Of a DNA stretch of 64,000 bases, positions 34,601 through 49,600 are shown one piece after another (the stretch's first letter is position 1; each line of letters starts with the position of its first letter). The translations under genes and the position numbers were made by a program. The notes beneath the pieces were generated by a model. The model saw nothing but the letters and a program-made list of their open reading frames with translations. It was not told the origin of the DNA and searched no databases. The stretch is from Misgurnus anguillicaudatus (taxonomy: Eukaryota; Chordata; Actinopteri; Cypriniformes; Cobitidae). Location: NCBI RefSeq assembly GCF_027580225.2, contig NC_073342.2, positions 19,872,001 through 19,936,000 on the forward strand. Direction: 5' to 3'.

Positions 34601-37600
34601 AGACATTTCCTGGAGCTGCGTGTCATCATAGCTGCGTGTGTATTGTTCTTCGTCTACAGCGCATTTTAAGTTTCTGCACGAGAGCGCCCCCTGGCTTTTG
34701 GATGTAGCAGCATTTCGCCGTAATTCATTGAGAGGCATAGCAAGCATTATCGGCCAATCGATCGGCGCATCCCTAATAGTTCCTAGCCATATCTGCCTAG
34801 AAAATCCCAACTTTTAATTTTCCATCTGTCGTAGTAAAAGATGTAACTACAGAAGTGTCAAGGTTAAAATAGGAAAAATATCTAAACTCTTTGAGATGCT
34901 AATCATCTAATCAGATTCAATGGATTGTGCTAAGCTATGCTAAAATTGGTAGCGCCAGACCCGGCTTAAGATCGGCTGAATGGATTCAAAAATGGTAAAA
35001 ATCAAATGTTTATCTCTAATGCTGCGTTCAGACCACCCGCGGTAGAGGCGTCAAGCGCGAGTGATTTCAATGTTAAGTCAATGTAAAGACGCGTTGTCTG
35101 GAAGTCTTGCGGTGCAAATGAGGTGTTTAGCGAGGCGTGGTAGACGCAATTCTGCCTAATTTGCGCGTCTAGTTCGTGCATATTGAGCGTTGCCGCGGCA
35201 AACGCGCAAGTAAAAAATATTTTGAACTTTGGCGGAAAAACGCACCGCGTTAACCAATCAAGAGTTTGCTCTAGTAGTGACGTGATTACAGGAAGCGAGC
35301 GGAGTCGCAGAAGCCCCTCCCATGACGCGAATTTCCACGTGAATGTCTCAATGACTAGAATTTCACGTGCGGCTTTCACACGCGAATGAAGCGAGTAAAC
35401 TTAAAATGTTCAAGCGGCAAACTAGACGCGGTAGAGGCAAAGTTGACGCCTCAAACGCGGCTGGTGTGAACCCACGGTAAGGGAGCCGAAAAATTTGCAT
35501 ATTTTCAAAAAAGTGGAGGGTCCCTTTAAAGCAACAAACAAAAATCCCTGATATTCCATGACTTTGACAAAAAAAAAAATGCGTCCTTCACTTTTTAGAA
35601 AAAGTTGCATAATGTATTGCACGGTACTCAACTTGGACTCAAGTATAAAATAGCCAAAACAATATAAAATTATTTTAGATTTTCCATAATACACATAAAC
35701 CGACACACGCACACACTTAGACACTCAAAGACAGACTAATGTGCAGTGATCCAGATGTGCTAACAGATGCCTGTAACTCCCCTGACTGCCTGGTCAACAG
35801 CAATCTGGGATTAGACTAAATATGAAAAAATCTCCTGGCTACTGCATATAGCTACAGTACAGTGCACGCGTTACTACAAACAGCTGGGGTTACGGTACGA
35901 GACCAGTGTCATCATAGACATAGACATTAATGTTTCTATATGAAACAGCATAAATGCATTATGTTTGGTAGAATAAACAGGGGTATTGCTACACCTGTGC
36001 TGTAGCCGAAATCTCCGAACACTTGGAAACAAGGGTAAAGTACAAAAATAAATCTTTTATTTATATAATTTGATCCTTTATATCTGATAACACCCCTCTT
36101 TATTTACAAAAGTAAAAAAATGCTACCCTTCCAAATAATCTAAATTTTTACTGCAGTCCTCTCACTCAATCAATCAATGTCTCGTTTAGGACCCCATCTG
36201 TTCACTCAAGGACAAGCTTGTGATACATTATTAAGTCCTCACAAGACAGCATCTGCCTAACACATCACTTGTCCTTCACCTGTATTTCCCCATGAAAAGA
36301 AAAATGCACCCACGGGTCACCAATCTTCTGTATGTAAGCCCCTATTGAGAATTATTGCTTTTCACAGCTCACCATGCTAATGTCTTTTCTCTGACCCTAA
36401 TAGAAATTTTCACAACCAGTCATAGTTTCTTATAAACTGTATAAGTTACTAGTGACATAATTTGTGAGATTATATTTTAACTTATTGATGCTTTTGTACA
36501 AAATGACTTTATTTTTCTGGTATGAGCTTAAATTGTTTAAATGCAAGACGTGTGATGTTGTATACTCACATCTCCTCTGTCCTTTGAGATCAGTATGAAA
36601 CCATTATTGTCAACTAGGTAACAGTTGACATCCTTTGAATAAAAGGTTTGTATTAGAAAAGAAGATCAAGATTTTGAATTGCAAACTGTTCTTTTTCTAT
36701 TTTATCAAAATACCAATAGCTGTTGGCATACATGTACAAATGAAGCAGGTTTTGACATCAGCATATGAACATATTTCCCTAAGGAAGTTATTCAAACTGT
36801 GCAGTTATTCTACAAAATTACAAAGATGACTTAGTTAAAAGCTTTACTTACAATGCTCTCACAGCTGAGAGGACAAATACCATCCACATCACTGCACTGC
36901 AAAAAGCAAGAACATCCACAGGGGCTTTAGTAAAATAAAAGATTTCTTAAAAGCATTTCATCAGATGCATTATACTGAGTGTCCACTACCAAAAAATCTT
37001 AACCAGGATGATGCATACTTCAGAAAAAATAGATTTGTTGGTTCAACCTAAAAAAATAAGTGACATGCTACCCCAAAATTTTGAGTTAATTCAACTTAAA
37101 TATTAGTTATAACTCAATGTTATTTGTGCGCGTAATTGTTGTGTCATCAAACATTTTTAAGTTAAATTAACTCAAAATTCCAAGGCAAACAGGTAACCTA
37201 CTTTTTTAAGTTGAACCAACTGTTTTTTACAATGTACTTAACAGTTTCTTAAAAAAATTATGAAAGCTGTCGATAAATGACAACTATTTCTAAAATTATT
37301 AATATATTAAGACTAATTGTGATTAATATCAGTATTATTTGCAGATACTTAAAGAAAGAGAAACAGAATAATATGTTTAAGGTCTGCAAGATTGTGGGGT
37401 ACATAAGATAAAAAAATATGGGAAAACGACACTATTCAATGAAAACCATCTGTACAGAGTAGATACATGTACAGTGGCGGCTGGCGACTTCTTTTTTCGA
37501 GGGTGCTCGATGCGAAGTTCGTCACAACATGTATGTAGCCCGTCATGTGTGTGGTTCTTAATTTCAAAATATGTGTTCTGCATCGAGTGATCCTGTGTGC

Positions 37601-40600
37601 ATCACGTGTCTTGTCAAAATAAGTCCCTGCTGCAGACGAATCTAAAGGGTTTATGATAAAAGAGACGCTAGCGTTTGCCAGATTCTCGCATAATCTCATG
37701 TGTAATCAGAGTTTATTGTTAAGGGAGTGTCTTGCGAGTATTTTGTGAACGTGAGCGTCTCTTTTATCATCAACAGCCTTGATGCGTGTGCAGCAGGCAC
37801 CCACCTTGACAAGCACGTGATGCACATGGTTCACACGAAGCAACAAACACACAGTTTGAAAACATAAGCAACACACATGAACACTTATTTTGCATTTGCG
37901 CCCCTCAGATGAGCAGTCACGAGCCGCCACTGCACATGTATGCAGTTTAGTGCATTGCAATACAGAGCTCAAGCAATGGCAACAACAAAAAAACTTACAT
38001 CCGTGTCGTTTGGCTATAGTAGGAGAAAAAGAGAAAATAAAATAAGAGAAAAGATTCAGAAAATGCTTACCCGTATAAGCTCACAAAAAGCAAAAAAGGT
38101 TTACACTAAAGCAGCAGTAGCTTTTGTTGTAAATAGCAATTTTTGTATCCTGATAGGTTGCTTGGAGAGATGTGAGCATTTGCAAATCTCAAGTGTCAAT
38201 CACTGTTCACTCATTCATTAAGGAGAAGAGACATCACATTATCACGCAAAAGCTAAAATTATTAGTGCAAAATCACATCATATTACACATACATTTACTG
38301 TTTGTGAAATGCATGTTTAAAACTCACTTGTTTGGTAACAGAAAAGAAAACTCTCTCTAGTAGATCCAGAGATGCCTGCATTCCAATAGCTGTCCATGAA
38401 ACAAACACAGGGAATCAAAAAACATCAAGTATTTATTTTAAACAAGGCATTTTAAAGAATAGTTTAGACAAAAATGTAAAGTCAGGCCTGGTAATCACAA
38501 ATACTCTTATATTTCAAATGGTTGCACTAAATTAAGAACAACGCACGTAAGACTGGACTATATTTGGTGATGTTTTCCATCAAAATCCTTTTACATCCTA
38601 CAACATAAGCTACAGCCAAATCATGATTGGCACAAATATAATATGCTGCAATTACCTAAGCTGTGTCAGCTGGTCTTTTATCTCTTCTGCCCCCTTTTCA
38701 ATCCATCCATCTCTCCCTCCCTCTCTCTCTCTCTCTCACACACCAAACAGGCAGGCATAGACTGGTCTAATGTCAGTCTTATCCTACTAACATACACAAA
38801 ACTGGACTTTGGATGCTGTGAGGGAGACTTGTTTTGTTTTCTTTCTGTTCTGCTTACTCAATTGAAAGGGGACATAGGTGAGAGCCCTAAAAGGTATGTT
38901 ACATGTCTCATTTGTACTCATAGTCAAGCAGTCTTTTTCCCACTAACCGGGATGAAAACCAGTTACTGAATACTTGAATGCTTGCATATGCTCTAATTTT
39001 TTCCAGTTTAGTTCAGTTTAATTCATCCAACTTACATTTTTAGCTATAAGTATTTAAGTATTTCTTTCTTTCTAGTCTGAAATTTGCACACCCTAATTTA
39101 ATTTATGTTTAGGTAAAAAATTGCTAATTGTTTTTCAGATTTTATTCAGTTGTATGTATCACACATGATGGCAAACCACTGTCTGATCTGCTTTTCACTG
39201 CATGCTGCTATTCTCATCCCCGATTTATCACCTAATGGTGTTGACAGTTTAATCCTTGATCATTTTAATGCAAAAAAACAAAACAAATGTAAGGCTCAGG
39301 AGCAAGAGTGCCATATTGGAATGGCATTGAAGGGACATTCCACTTTTTTTGAAAATATGCAAATTTTCCAGCTCCCCTAGAGTTAAACATTTGATTCTTA
39401 CCATTTTGGAATCTATTCAGCTGATCTTCGGGTCTGGCGCTAGCACTTTTAGCATAGCTTAGCATAATCCATTGAATCTGATTGGACCATTGGCATCGCG
39501 CTAAAAAAATAACCAAAGAGTTTCAATATTTTTCCTGTTTAAAACTTACTCTTCTGTAGTTACATCGTGTACCAAGACCGACGGAAAATTAAAAGTTGCG
39601 ATTTTCTAGGCCGATATGGCTAGGAACTATACTCTCATTCTGGTGTAATAATATCACTACTATTTTTAGCGCGATGCTAGTGGTCTAATCAAATTCAATG
39701 GATTGTGCTAAGCTATGCTAAAAGTGCTAGCGCCAGACCCGGAGATCAGCTGAATGGATTCTAAAACGGTAAAAATCAGATGTTTAACTCTAGGGGAGCT
39801 GAAAAATAAGCACATTTTCAAAAAAAGTGGAATGTACCTTTAAGGTCACTAAATAAAAAGTAAAAAGCCCCCCAATCTGTGCATGCACTATCAGAAAAGA
39901 AAATGGTCAAAAAGGGTCCCTAGTTGTTACTGGGGGTATACCCTTCCAAAAAGTACACATCTGCACGTAAAGAGTTCAAATTAGTACCTTTAAAGGTACA
40001 TATTGGTACCAAAGAGTGCATATCAGTACCTCAAAGGAACATACTGGAACCAAATGTATACATATCTGAAACTAAATTGTACATACACTGAAAAAAATGA
40101 TTCATTGAATTTAATCATTTTTTTATGGTAAGTGGTTGCAATCAATTTATTTAAGCTACATTTAAACAAAAAAGATTAGTAAAGCAAAGTAAAATATAAA
40201 ACTTTTGTTTAAATGTGGCTTAAATAAATTGATTGCAACCACTTACCTTAAAAAGGTTTATTGAATTCAATGAATCATTTTTTTCAGTGTATTAGGATCT
40301 TTTTAAAGTGTACTGCCTCAGTGACGATAGGGACTATTTTTTGACCCTTTTCTTTCAGCAAAAACTGGTGGAAACATAGTAAGTAATCTCATAAAGTCTG
40401 TATTGTGTGCTCTCTATGACAAGCAAAGAGCCTCTGGGCAGTTTAGTACAAAGTGCTCTTTTATCTTTTTAGAAGACTCTCTTAGATGTCCGCTAAGCTT
40501 TTATAACATGCTGGTCTGTTCAGCGCAGGACATTCATTGTCTTTTAGTAAAAAATTTCAACATACGGCTACTTATAAACTCTTTGCTTGAAAATGTTGAA

Positions 40601-43600
40601 TTTGACATTATCACTATTATCATATAGTCACAGAATTCCCAGGATTTGCCATGTTGGAAAAGAAAGACACTTGTTTACCGAAGACCATTGCCTGCCCTGC
40701 TAAAGGTTTGCCTAGGCCCTAGAAGGATGTGCTAATACAACATTTGGGTTACCATGGGAACCAGGATTAACTTTAAAAGTAAGTTTTTATATATTTGATA
40801 TTAATTTACAATGCACACATAATCATTCATTAAAACATGGCAATACTTCATAAATTCAAAACATCAATTTCATGGTGACTTTTCTAAGCTCTCACTGCTT
40901 TCTACAGTAACCTTCTCTGTTTTGCAGTATTATTTCCCACAGGCCTGCTGATCGTTCTACACCTATGTGAAATATCTATGAGCTGCCCATCTGTATGTTC
41001 CTGCAATGGGAACCAAACAGACTGTAGTGACCTTAATCAACTCATCTCCATAGACTCCATCATCGATCAGCTTCCATCCGACTCGACCTTCCTAAACCTC
41101 TCAAAAAACAACTTCACCACAGTGGAACCTGGAAGTTTTTTCAATCTCAGCAGCCTGCTTTATTTAGATCTCTCTAGAAACCTTCTTTCCACCCTTCACC
41201 CTTTAAGCTTCTCAAAGCTGAATAACCTAGAAATCCTAGACCTCTCTGAAAACCATCTAGCGTTGCTTCCTGTTAACCTGTTTTCTGATCTCAGGAGGCT
41301 TGCAGAACTGGTTCTAAAAGATAACAGACTTAAGGAGCTGAACCCAGATCAGTTCAAAGGCCTGACTGAGCTGAAGCGCTTGGACCTTTCTTCAAACAGC
41401 CTCGGTTCTCTGCCAACACATCTACTGGATGGACTCCATAATCTAGTATGGCTCTCGATTGTTGGCAACAAGCTCACAACTATACAGCGGAATTCACTTG
41501 AGCAAACTTCCAGTTTGCAACATCTTTTGCTGGAGGGAAACCCGTGGAACTGTAGCTGCAGGTTAATACCACTAAAGCACAAGCTAGAATGGATCTTATA
41601 TAGAGGTAAGTTTGGGAATTTTAGGGGAATGTATGGAATACATGGATTAATTTTCATGTAGGTCTCATTTGTCATCCCCATATAGGTGGTCATGTGGATT
41701 CCATCAACTGCTCCTCCCCTACAAACCTCCAAGGGAAGGATCTTCGCAATGTTCCTACCGAAATGTTCAAACACTGTTATTCTCTTTATTTTGAAACCAT
41801 AAATCCATCTGTTGCGGGACAAATAGGGTCGACCGTGGACTGCATACGCCAGCGCAACCGGACGGTAAGTGTGCGTCGAGCGGCTGGCACAGTGGCGGTA
41901 GCTGGGGTGGTTTGTGGCGTGGTGTGCGTGTTAATGGCGGTATCAGCCACTTATGGATGTGTCTACGCAATGCTGGCTGCTCACAAACAGCAGCAGCTAA
42001 AGCAGGAAAACAGCCAACAGCGGCCGCTGATAGTGGCTAAGGAACCAGATCTGATGAAAGAACTAAAGGAAGACTTGATGCCAAGTATAAGAAAGGAAAC
42101 AGAAGCCCCGGAGTGCGCAGAGTGGATGGCATTTCCACCAGAAGTGTGTGTATAAAACACAAAGGACCACTGGCAGTTTTGGGGGGAAAGACCTTTGATT
42201 TATAATGCTTCAACATTATCAAGTCCACTTTTAGATCGTATCCAACCAACCACTATCCCTTTGTTTATGTAAATGAAGAAAAGTCATGTCACTCTCTGGT
42301 TAAATATGGCGTACAGCAAGGATCAGTTCTAGGCCCTATCCTGTTCTCGTTATACATGTTACCTCTAGGAGACATAATCAGGAAACATAACATAAGTTTC
42401 ACTGCTATCCTTTGAAACAATTAAACAATTGTGAAAAGCGCTATATAAATGAAATTGAATTGAATATTTAGATTTATGGATTTGGCAAGGAGGGCTGGTG
42501 ATTAGATACATTTGATTATGACCTAACGTCAATATTTCTTATAAATGCTGTTTGTTTTCAGGTTTTTAATTTGTTAAATGTAGACTTTTGTACCTCATAT
42601 AATTAAAATTGTGATCTTCAATCGTTTGCATGATATCAGTGTTGATCAATCATACATTTACAATTTTAAAAGTGAATGTGCTCATTTAAACCAATCTTTG
42701 CTCAAAATAACTGAGAGGGCTGTCACTTAGATTTGAGCATACAAACAATAACAGGCAGGCAAACATTTTTTTTTACCTCCAGCAAGCGCTGTTCTTTTCC
42801 CTTCTGTCACCGTGACGGACGTCACTGCCACGAAAGTGTTCCTCCCTATTGAAGTAGTCATAAAGTATTGTGGCTCATATAACATATTAAAATTGTGGCA
42901 TTGTCACAAGTCTATGCATGTAATCCATCTCAAACACTTACAAATGTTTGGAATTGAAAAAAGATTACGTTTAAAAGCAATCTTTTTTTGTCATTGTGCA
43001 CCTTTGTTCACGCCATCTTGAGGGACATAAAAGAAGAATTGACCAGGTTTGTTTTCAGCAGCCAGGCGATACCAGATGGGAAAGTGGTCCACAGTGAAGA
43101 GGTTTTCTTTGTCAATGGGGGTCAAGAATTTTCTGTGAGAAAAAGCATCAGGAGATAAGTGAAATAAGTGTAAATGTAGAAAGAGGTATGCCATTAAATA
43201 GTGTCCACTACATTGGACATACAATATATATGGGTTTATTAATGTGTGCATTTCAAATGGAAAAATTGACTTTACTGCATCTAGTGTGACAATTTTTTAA
43301 AACTATTTAAAATAAAAGTTTCACGTTTATACATTTTTTTGGGTATTTTTGATTGATACTATGTGATGTATTAAGGAGGTTATTTTCCAATAGTTGACTC
43401 ACTTCCCCACTTGTTTCTCACTTCCTGCATATCTAATGACACGCATCAGACCCGAGCGGGTTCCAAGGAAAGCCGTCTCCATGCCTTCATCTACACTACA
43501 GGATAATAAGACACTTTACAGAAAAATGTATTTGTTTTGATGTCCAGTATATAACATACAGTGCACAGACTAAATTAAGTCTCTTACCCCTGTGCGGAAA

Positions 43601-46600
43601 GTGTAAGTGCTGTCCAGTAAGCCTCCAGTGGTGCCGTTACCACAGCATCAAACAATGTTTGCTGCAGCAGAATCTCATCACCTGTTACAACAATATCGCA
43701 ATTTAAAACTTTAAAAACTGTGTAAAGTCTGATATTAAATGTGTTTGCATGTTTGTCACAACACAGAAAAATAATAATAACCACCCAGCCAAATTTGAAT
43801 GACAAAAAAGTCCATTAATTAAAAAAGGTTTTCTCTGCTCTCAAAGGTGGGGACGTGTCTGCTGTCTGCGCTTAAACCACGCCCACTTGCTGCCATCTCT
43901 CTCAACTTTCAAATACTGCTACAACCTGAAAGGATGCTCGAGATTGTACAATACAACAAGTAATGTAAACTTACACTCTAAATCGGGCTCTTTTCCAGTC
44001 AGGTATCGGACCACAGACTGCAGCTGAGTGAGTTTGCGATGGTGTGGGTCAATATCTGTCTCGCAATAAGTCCTGAGTGAGTAAACAAAGATCCAGCTTA
44101 TTTTGATAAACCATTTAAGTTTAAATATTCTCACCTTAAATCATCAATACTCACCATTCATTGGCCAAAGTGAGATCTGGCTGCTGTAGGTCATGAAGGC
44201 CTAGAAGATGAAAATATTGATGAAACCACATCAAGGGCTAAACGCAGCTTATGAGTTGTTACAAAAACGTAAAAGTGTCTCTATTGCAGGTGATAATTCA
44301 AATTGAGTCACTTGCTTTTATGTCTTAGGGCTTGATTTTCATTAAAACGATTTAAATGTTTTTCAAAGTATCCAAGGTGATGTACAAAGTAGACAAATTC
44401 AATAAACTAGTGATAAAGTAGTAGCTCAAACAATGTCGTTCCAAACCCATAGTTAAAATTATTCTTATAATGGTGTTTTTAGCTAAGAAACTATTTTAAG
44501 GGTGCCTACAGGGCCAAAAGTGTGCACACTTAAAGAAAACCCCATATCTCACACAAGCTATTAATCATAGGGTAAACTCACCCTCCTCCACAGAAACATT
44601 TCCAAAAAACATGTACTGTCCGTGACCTCTTGTAAGCACCATACCAAAACTGAAACCACACATGAAACACAATACATCATCTGGAGGTCTACTAAAGGTA
44701 TTGAATTTACCAAAACTCAAAATGTGTCATTATCATATTTTAAAATGTAATAAATGGGTTGTTTTTAACCCAGCATTGGGTCAATAAGGGACGAACTCAA
44801 CCTATTTAGTTGTAATTGAACCTATGCTGGGTCGTTTGAACCCAAAAAGTTGGGTTGTTGCAACCCAAAAAGCTGGGTCATTGTTATATTTTTAAATGTA
44901 ATAAATGGGTTATTTTCAACCCAGCATTGGCTCAATAAAGGAGGAACTCAACCTATTGGGTTGTAATTGAACCCAAAAAGCTGGGTCGTTTTAACCCAAA
45001 ATGCTGGGTCGCTTCAACCCAAAAAGCTGAGTTGTTTCAACCCAAAATGCTGGGTCGTTTCAACCCAAAAGCTGGGTCATTCTCATATTTTTAAATGTAA
45101 TAAATGGGTTATTTTCAACCAAGCATTGGGTCAATAAAGGAGGAACTCAACCCACTGGGTTTTAATTGAACCCAAAAAGCTGAGTTGTTTCAACCCAAAA
45201 TTCTGGGTCGTTTCAACCCAAGAAGCTAAGTTGTTTCAACCCAAAATGCTGGGTCGTTTCAACCAAAAAAGCTGGGTCTTTATCATATTTCTAAATGTAA
45301 TAAATAGGTTATTTTCAACCCAGCATTGGGTCAATAAAGGAGAAACTCAACCCATAAAGGAGAAACTCAACCCATTTTGGTTGTAATTGACCCCAAAAAG
45401 CTGGGTCGTTCAACTGAAAATGCTGTTTTTTTAATCCAAAATGCTAGGTTGTTTCAACCCAAAATGCTGGGTCGCTTCAACTCAAAATGCTCGGTCACTT
45501 CAACCCAAAATGCTGGATCATTTAACCTAAAATGTTGAATCGTTTCAACCCAAAATGCTGGGTCGTTTCAACCCAAAATGCTGGATTGTTTCAACCCAAA
45601 ATGCTGGGTCGGTTCAACCCAAAATGCTGTGGCGGTTTAAAACCCAAAATGCTGAGTCGTTTCAACCCAAAATGCTGAGTCATTTCAACCCAAAATGCTG
45701 GATCGTTTCAATCCAAAATGCTGGGTTGTTTAATCAGTTGTTGGGTCAAATAGAAACACTTTCTGGGTTAACTGAACCCGACGGCTGGGCTCGTCCCTTT
45801 TTGACACAGTACTGAGTTGAAAATAACCCAGCATTTTTTTAAAGAGTAGGAAGCATGTCATACCTAAAAGGAGTCTCGTTGATAGTTGTGTAGAAATAAT
45901 CATTTTTTAGAAACAAGGGTCTTTTCTGGAATGTACAAATAATATAATTTTGTTATTTTCTATTATTTATTGGGTGAAATGTCACTAGGACCAATTCTTA
46001 TATAAAAACCTCACCTCTTTATCAACAGCTGCCCTCACATCTAAAGTCAAAGTACCGGTTTCTCCTTTCACCATGGCTGTTCTTAGCTGTGAAGACAACA
46101 GGACATCATGAAGACTTAAAACAGTGAAAATACCTACAGGGTGTGTGTGTTTATGTGCGGACAACTCACACTGTCTTCTTTGTCTTCCCATTCTGCCTCT
46201 GACAGATCTACACTGTTGTAGTTCGGCTTAGGCTTTAAAATCTTCCCATCATAGTACTGTTACCAAACAACATGGAAGAAGCAAGTGAGATAATTCATAA
46301 ATATTAGTTGATTGCAGGTCAATATCTACAGGTCAGGTTACCTTGTGATCAAAACAGTAAGAAGATTCAGATAGACTCACCAGAGGTCTCAAATCAGGGT
46401 GTGCCAGGATGTATCCATTGTTTGTGATGAGGAACGCATAGCCATGTGTACCAAGCTAAAGGATTCATGAGCACTGTGAGCATTTACTAAATGATGAACA
46501 GTGCTACCAAAATCTTATATGTGACCCCTGTCTGTGAAATTCAAGTTAAAGTCTCATAATCTAATGATGAGATTAGGAGCATCCAAGTTTCAAATCAATA

Positions 46601-49600
46601 TTATAAGATTTATTTTCACATGTTTTTTTATTATGTGGGATGTAGGAGTAAACTTAAGCTGTGTTTTCACAGACAGGGTCACACTGGATATAAGGAAATG
46701 TTAAATGAACGAAACCATATATTATACCTTATATCGTGGGGCTATTTTCATGACTTCCAAAAGAGGGATATCAGTTCCCACAACTCCTAGCAGTATGCCA
46801 TGAGAAAGTGTTTCTTTCTTCTTACTGAACACTGGCATGGCCACAGACGTCATGAGCAGCAGACTGTGTGCTTTGCTTTTGAACACCTAAGGGAGAAATG
46901 TAATAACTTACTCTGTCTCAGTGACAATTTTACTTATTGGCCAACGTCATAAATCCTTACTTCAAAAACCTGCCCCTTATTTTTCATGACTCAATGCGCT
47001 GACTTTAATTGGTTGAATACTTGACCTCATAAGATTGACTTCAGGAGATGAATGACAACAAACAGTAGGGGGAGTCATAATACTGGTATTCTGGCCAGGA
47101 TCTAGCCTACAACAATAGTCATGGACCACAGGCTAAATATCTAAAGTCTTTGTCTTCTATTTAGGCATTTCTATTTGAGCAAGTACTATGGCTTATGTGA
47201 CATGAATGTAGTCCAACAGGCTACTGGAGCTATTCTACGGTCTCTAAAACTCATTACCTCTTTAGTGTTAGGAAGCTGTGTGATGAAGATAAAGGTGATG
47301 GATAGAACATAGTTAGCACAAATAAAACAACAAATTCACTGTAGCTGGTATTAACATCTGTACTGAATCTCGTGACACATGGTGTAAATGTGGACAAACA
47401 CGTTACATGATCTGATCACGTAAACATATACAAGCCATCAAGAGTCATTGAAATGTGTGACCCTGGACCACAAATAAGGGTCAATTTTATGAAAATGAGA
47501 TTTTAATCATCTGAAAGCTGAACAAATAAGTTTCAATTGATGATTGGTTTATTAGGACAATATTTCAATATTGAAAATCTGGAATCTGAGGGTGCAAAAA
47601 AATCTAAATATCGAGGAAAAAAGTTCTTCAAATGAAGTCCTTAGCAACATATATTACTAATGATAAATAATTTTTTAGATTTTACGGTAGAAAATTTACA
47701 AAATATCTTTATGGAACATGATCTTTCTATATCCTATTGATTTTGGCATAAAAAATGAATAATTTTTACCATACAATGAATTGTTGATTTATTGCTACAA
47801 ATATACACGTGCGACTGGTTTTGTGGTCCATGGTCACATTTATACCTCTGGCAGATGCTTTTATTCTTTTATCAGTATAGACCCTTTTACTGTTTGTACA
47901 CAATGATGACGTGGCAGCGTATGCGCGCGCATTTAGGCAATGGAAGTATGGCAAGAATCAGCAGTGAAGCAACACAGACAGAGAAAGTTATTTTAAAAAG
48001 TTGACTTTATCAACTTTTTCAACACAGCTACCAGATCCGTGTACTATAGTGGAGTGGATAGAAGACGTTAGCAGATGGCCAAAAATAAAGTTGCCAGATA
48101 CATATATATATATTATAGTAGTGCAACCAAATGCAACAACCAGTCATTTTGATGCTGGGAAACCATTTTAATAAACTTTCTGAGTTGCTAACATGTTAGA
48201 ACCAATGGGGAATAACACCACTTCTGTTGCCGTAATGCGCGCGCAGGGTCTATTTGTTCCCTGGGATCGAACCCATGGCCTTCAAGCTGCTAACACAATG
48301 CTCTTACAATTTAGCTAAATGTGAGAAAAAAACTTAAAAATCTATTGGCACGCTATGTGAAATTGACTGAAAATTATTTTAAAGAGCACCTATTGTATAA
48401 TTCACGTTTTTAAATCTCCTTTGGTGTGTAAGTGTGTGTTAGTACATGTTAACGATATATAAAAGGTACAAACCCTAAAGTAAACGATTACGCGAGTTAT
48501 CATCAATGTAAATCTCTTTTTTTGGACTACAACAAACATACGGATTGTAGGCAACAGTTTACTTCCTGGGATTGGTGATGTAGACAAGACCGACATTATC
48601 ATAATTCCTCCCCCTTCGAACTCCTGTCAGCATTGTATCTTTCAAACATAATAAGGGGGATCACATTTCTGGCTGACGTCAGAGGTATTCAGGCCAATCA
48701 CGACGTACAGATTAGCGGGCCAATCAGGGGTTCATCATTCAAATCGACGAGTTTTGTACAAAATCAGTGCATTTCAGGAAGAGAGTGAAATCTGGAGCTA
48801 CAAAAATACGGTATGTGGAAAATAATGTGTTTTTTGAACCATAAACCACGTGAACACATTGTATTACACCAAATACACAAAATAACATTGTTTTTAGCAA
48901 TGAAATAGGTGCACTTTAATCTGATCTAACTTCTTAAAATTAATATTTTTACTGGCTTTTAGCACAACATTACACTTACCACACTGTCCATATACGCCTC
49001 AGTCCAGATGATGTCATGGTCATGGTTGATGACCATTGGTCGACTAAGAACATGAAGATACTCCATAACGTTCTCCTGTACATCAGCCAGTGTAGAGACG
49101 TGAGTATAATATCCTGCAAAATTAAACACACCATAAGATTTTAAAGACTGTAATTTCTCACTGTAATAAAAGTATGTGGGAAAAAACATGTTGATGAAAA
49201 TTAGACCAGTGAAACAAAAAAAAAAACATTCATATCAGGCAGTGGCTCAGTACTGTTAAAAAAACTGTATTTTTTTTTGCTAAAAATTAACAAAAATCAT
49301 TCATTCAACAAGCAAATAAATGTTTTTATTTAATATTTCCTTATATTACCCTGAACAATAAGCTCATAATAATGACTTATAAATATAGCTGCCAGGTACA
49401 ATTTAGACAGGTATTTGGCAGGTAATGTCAGTTTGAGATCATTTTACTTAAACCCATGTAAAAAAAAATAAAAAATACAGTACAGTGATGGCAAAAGAGA
49501 GGAAGATTAATTATAACTTAATTGTAAATGTCAATCAAAATAATTCATAACAGTCCACAATTGCATAGGAAATACACACCCTTATTGTTGCAGGCAATCC

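Noticed and set aside
35002..35379. 125-codon minus-strand frame and its plus-strand partner
   Set aside because: Inside the CpG-rich Harbinger-like MITE; CpG-rich inverted repeats give long spurious frames.
45555..45815. 86-codon frame rich in NPKCW/NAGS repeats
   Set aside because: Runs through the GGGTT minisatellite; the periodic peptide is a by-product of the 21-23-bp unit.
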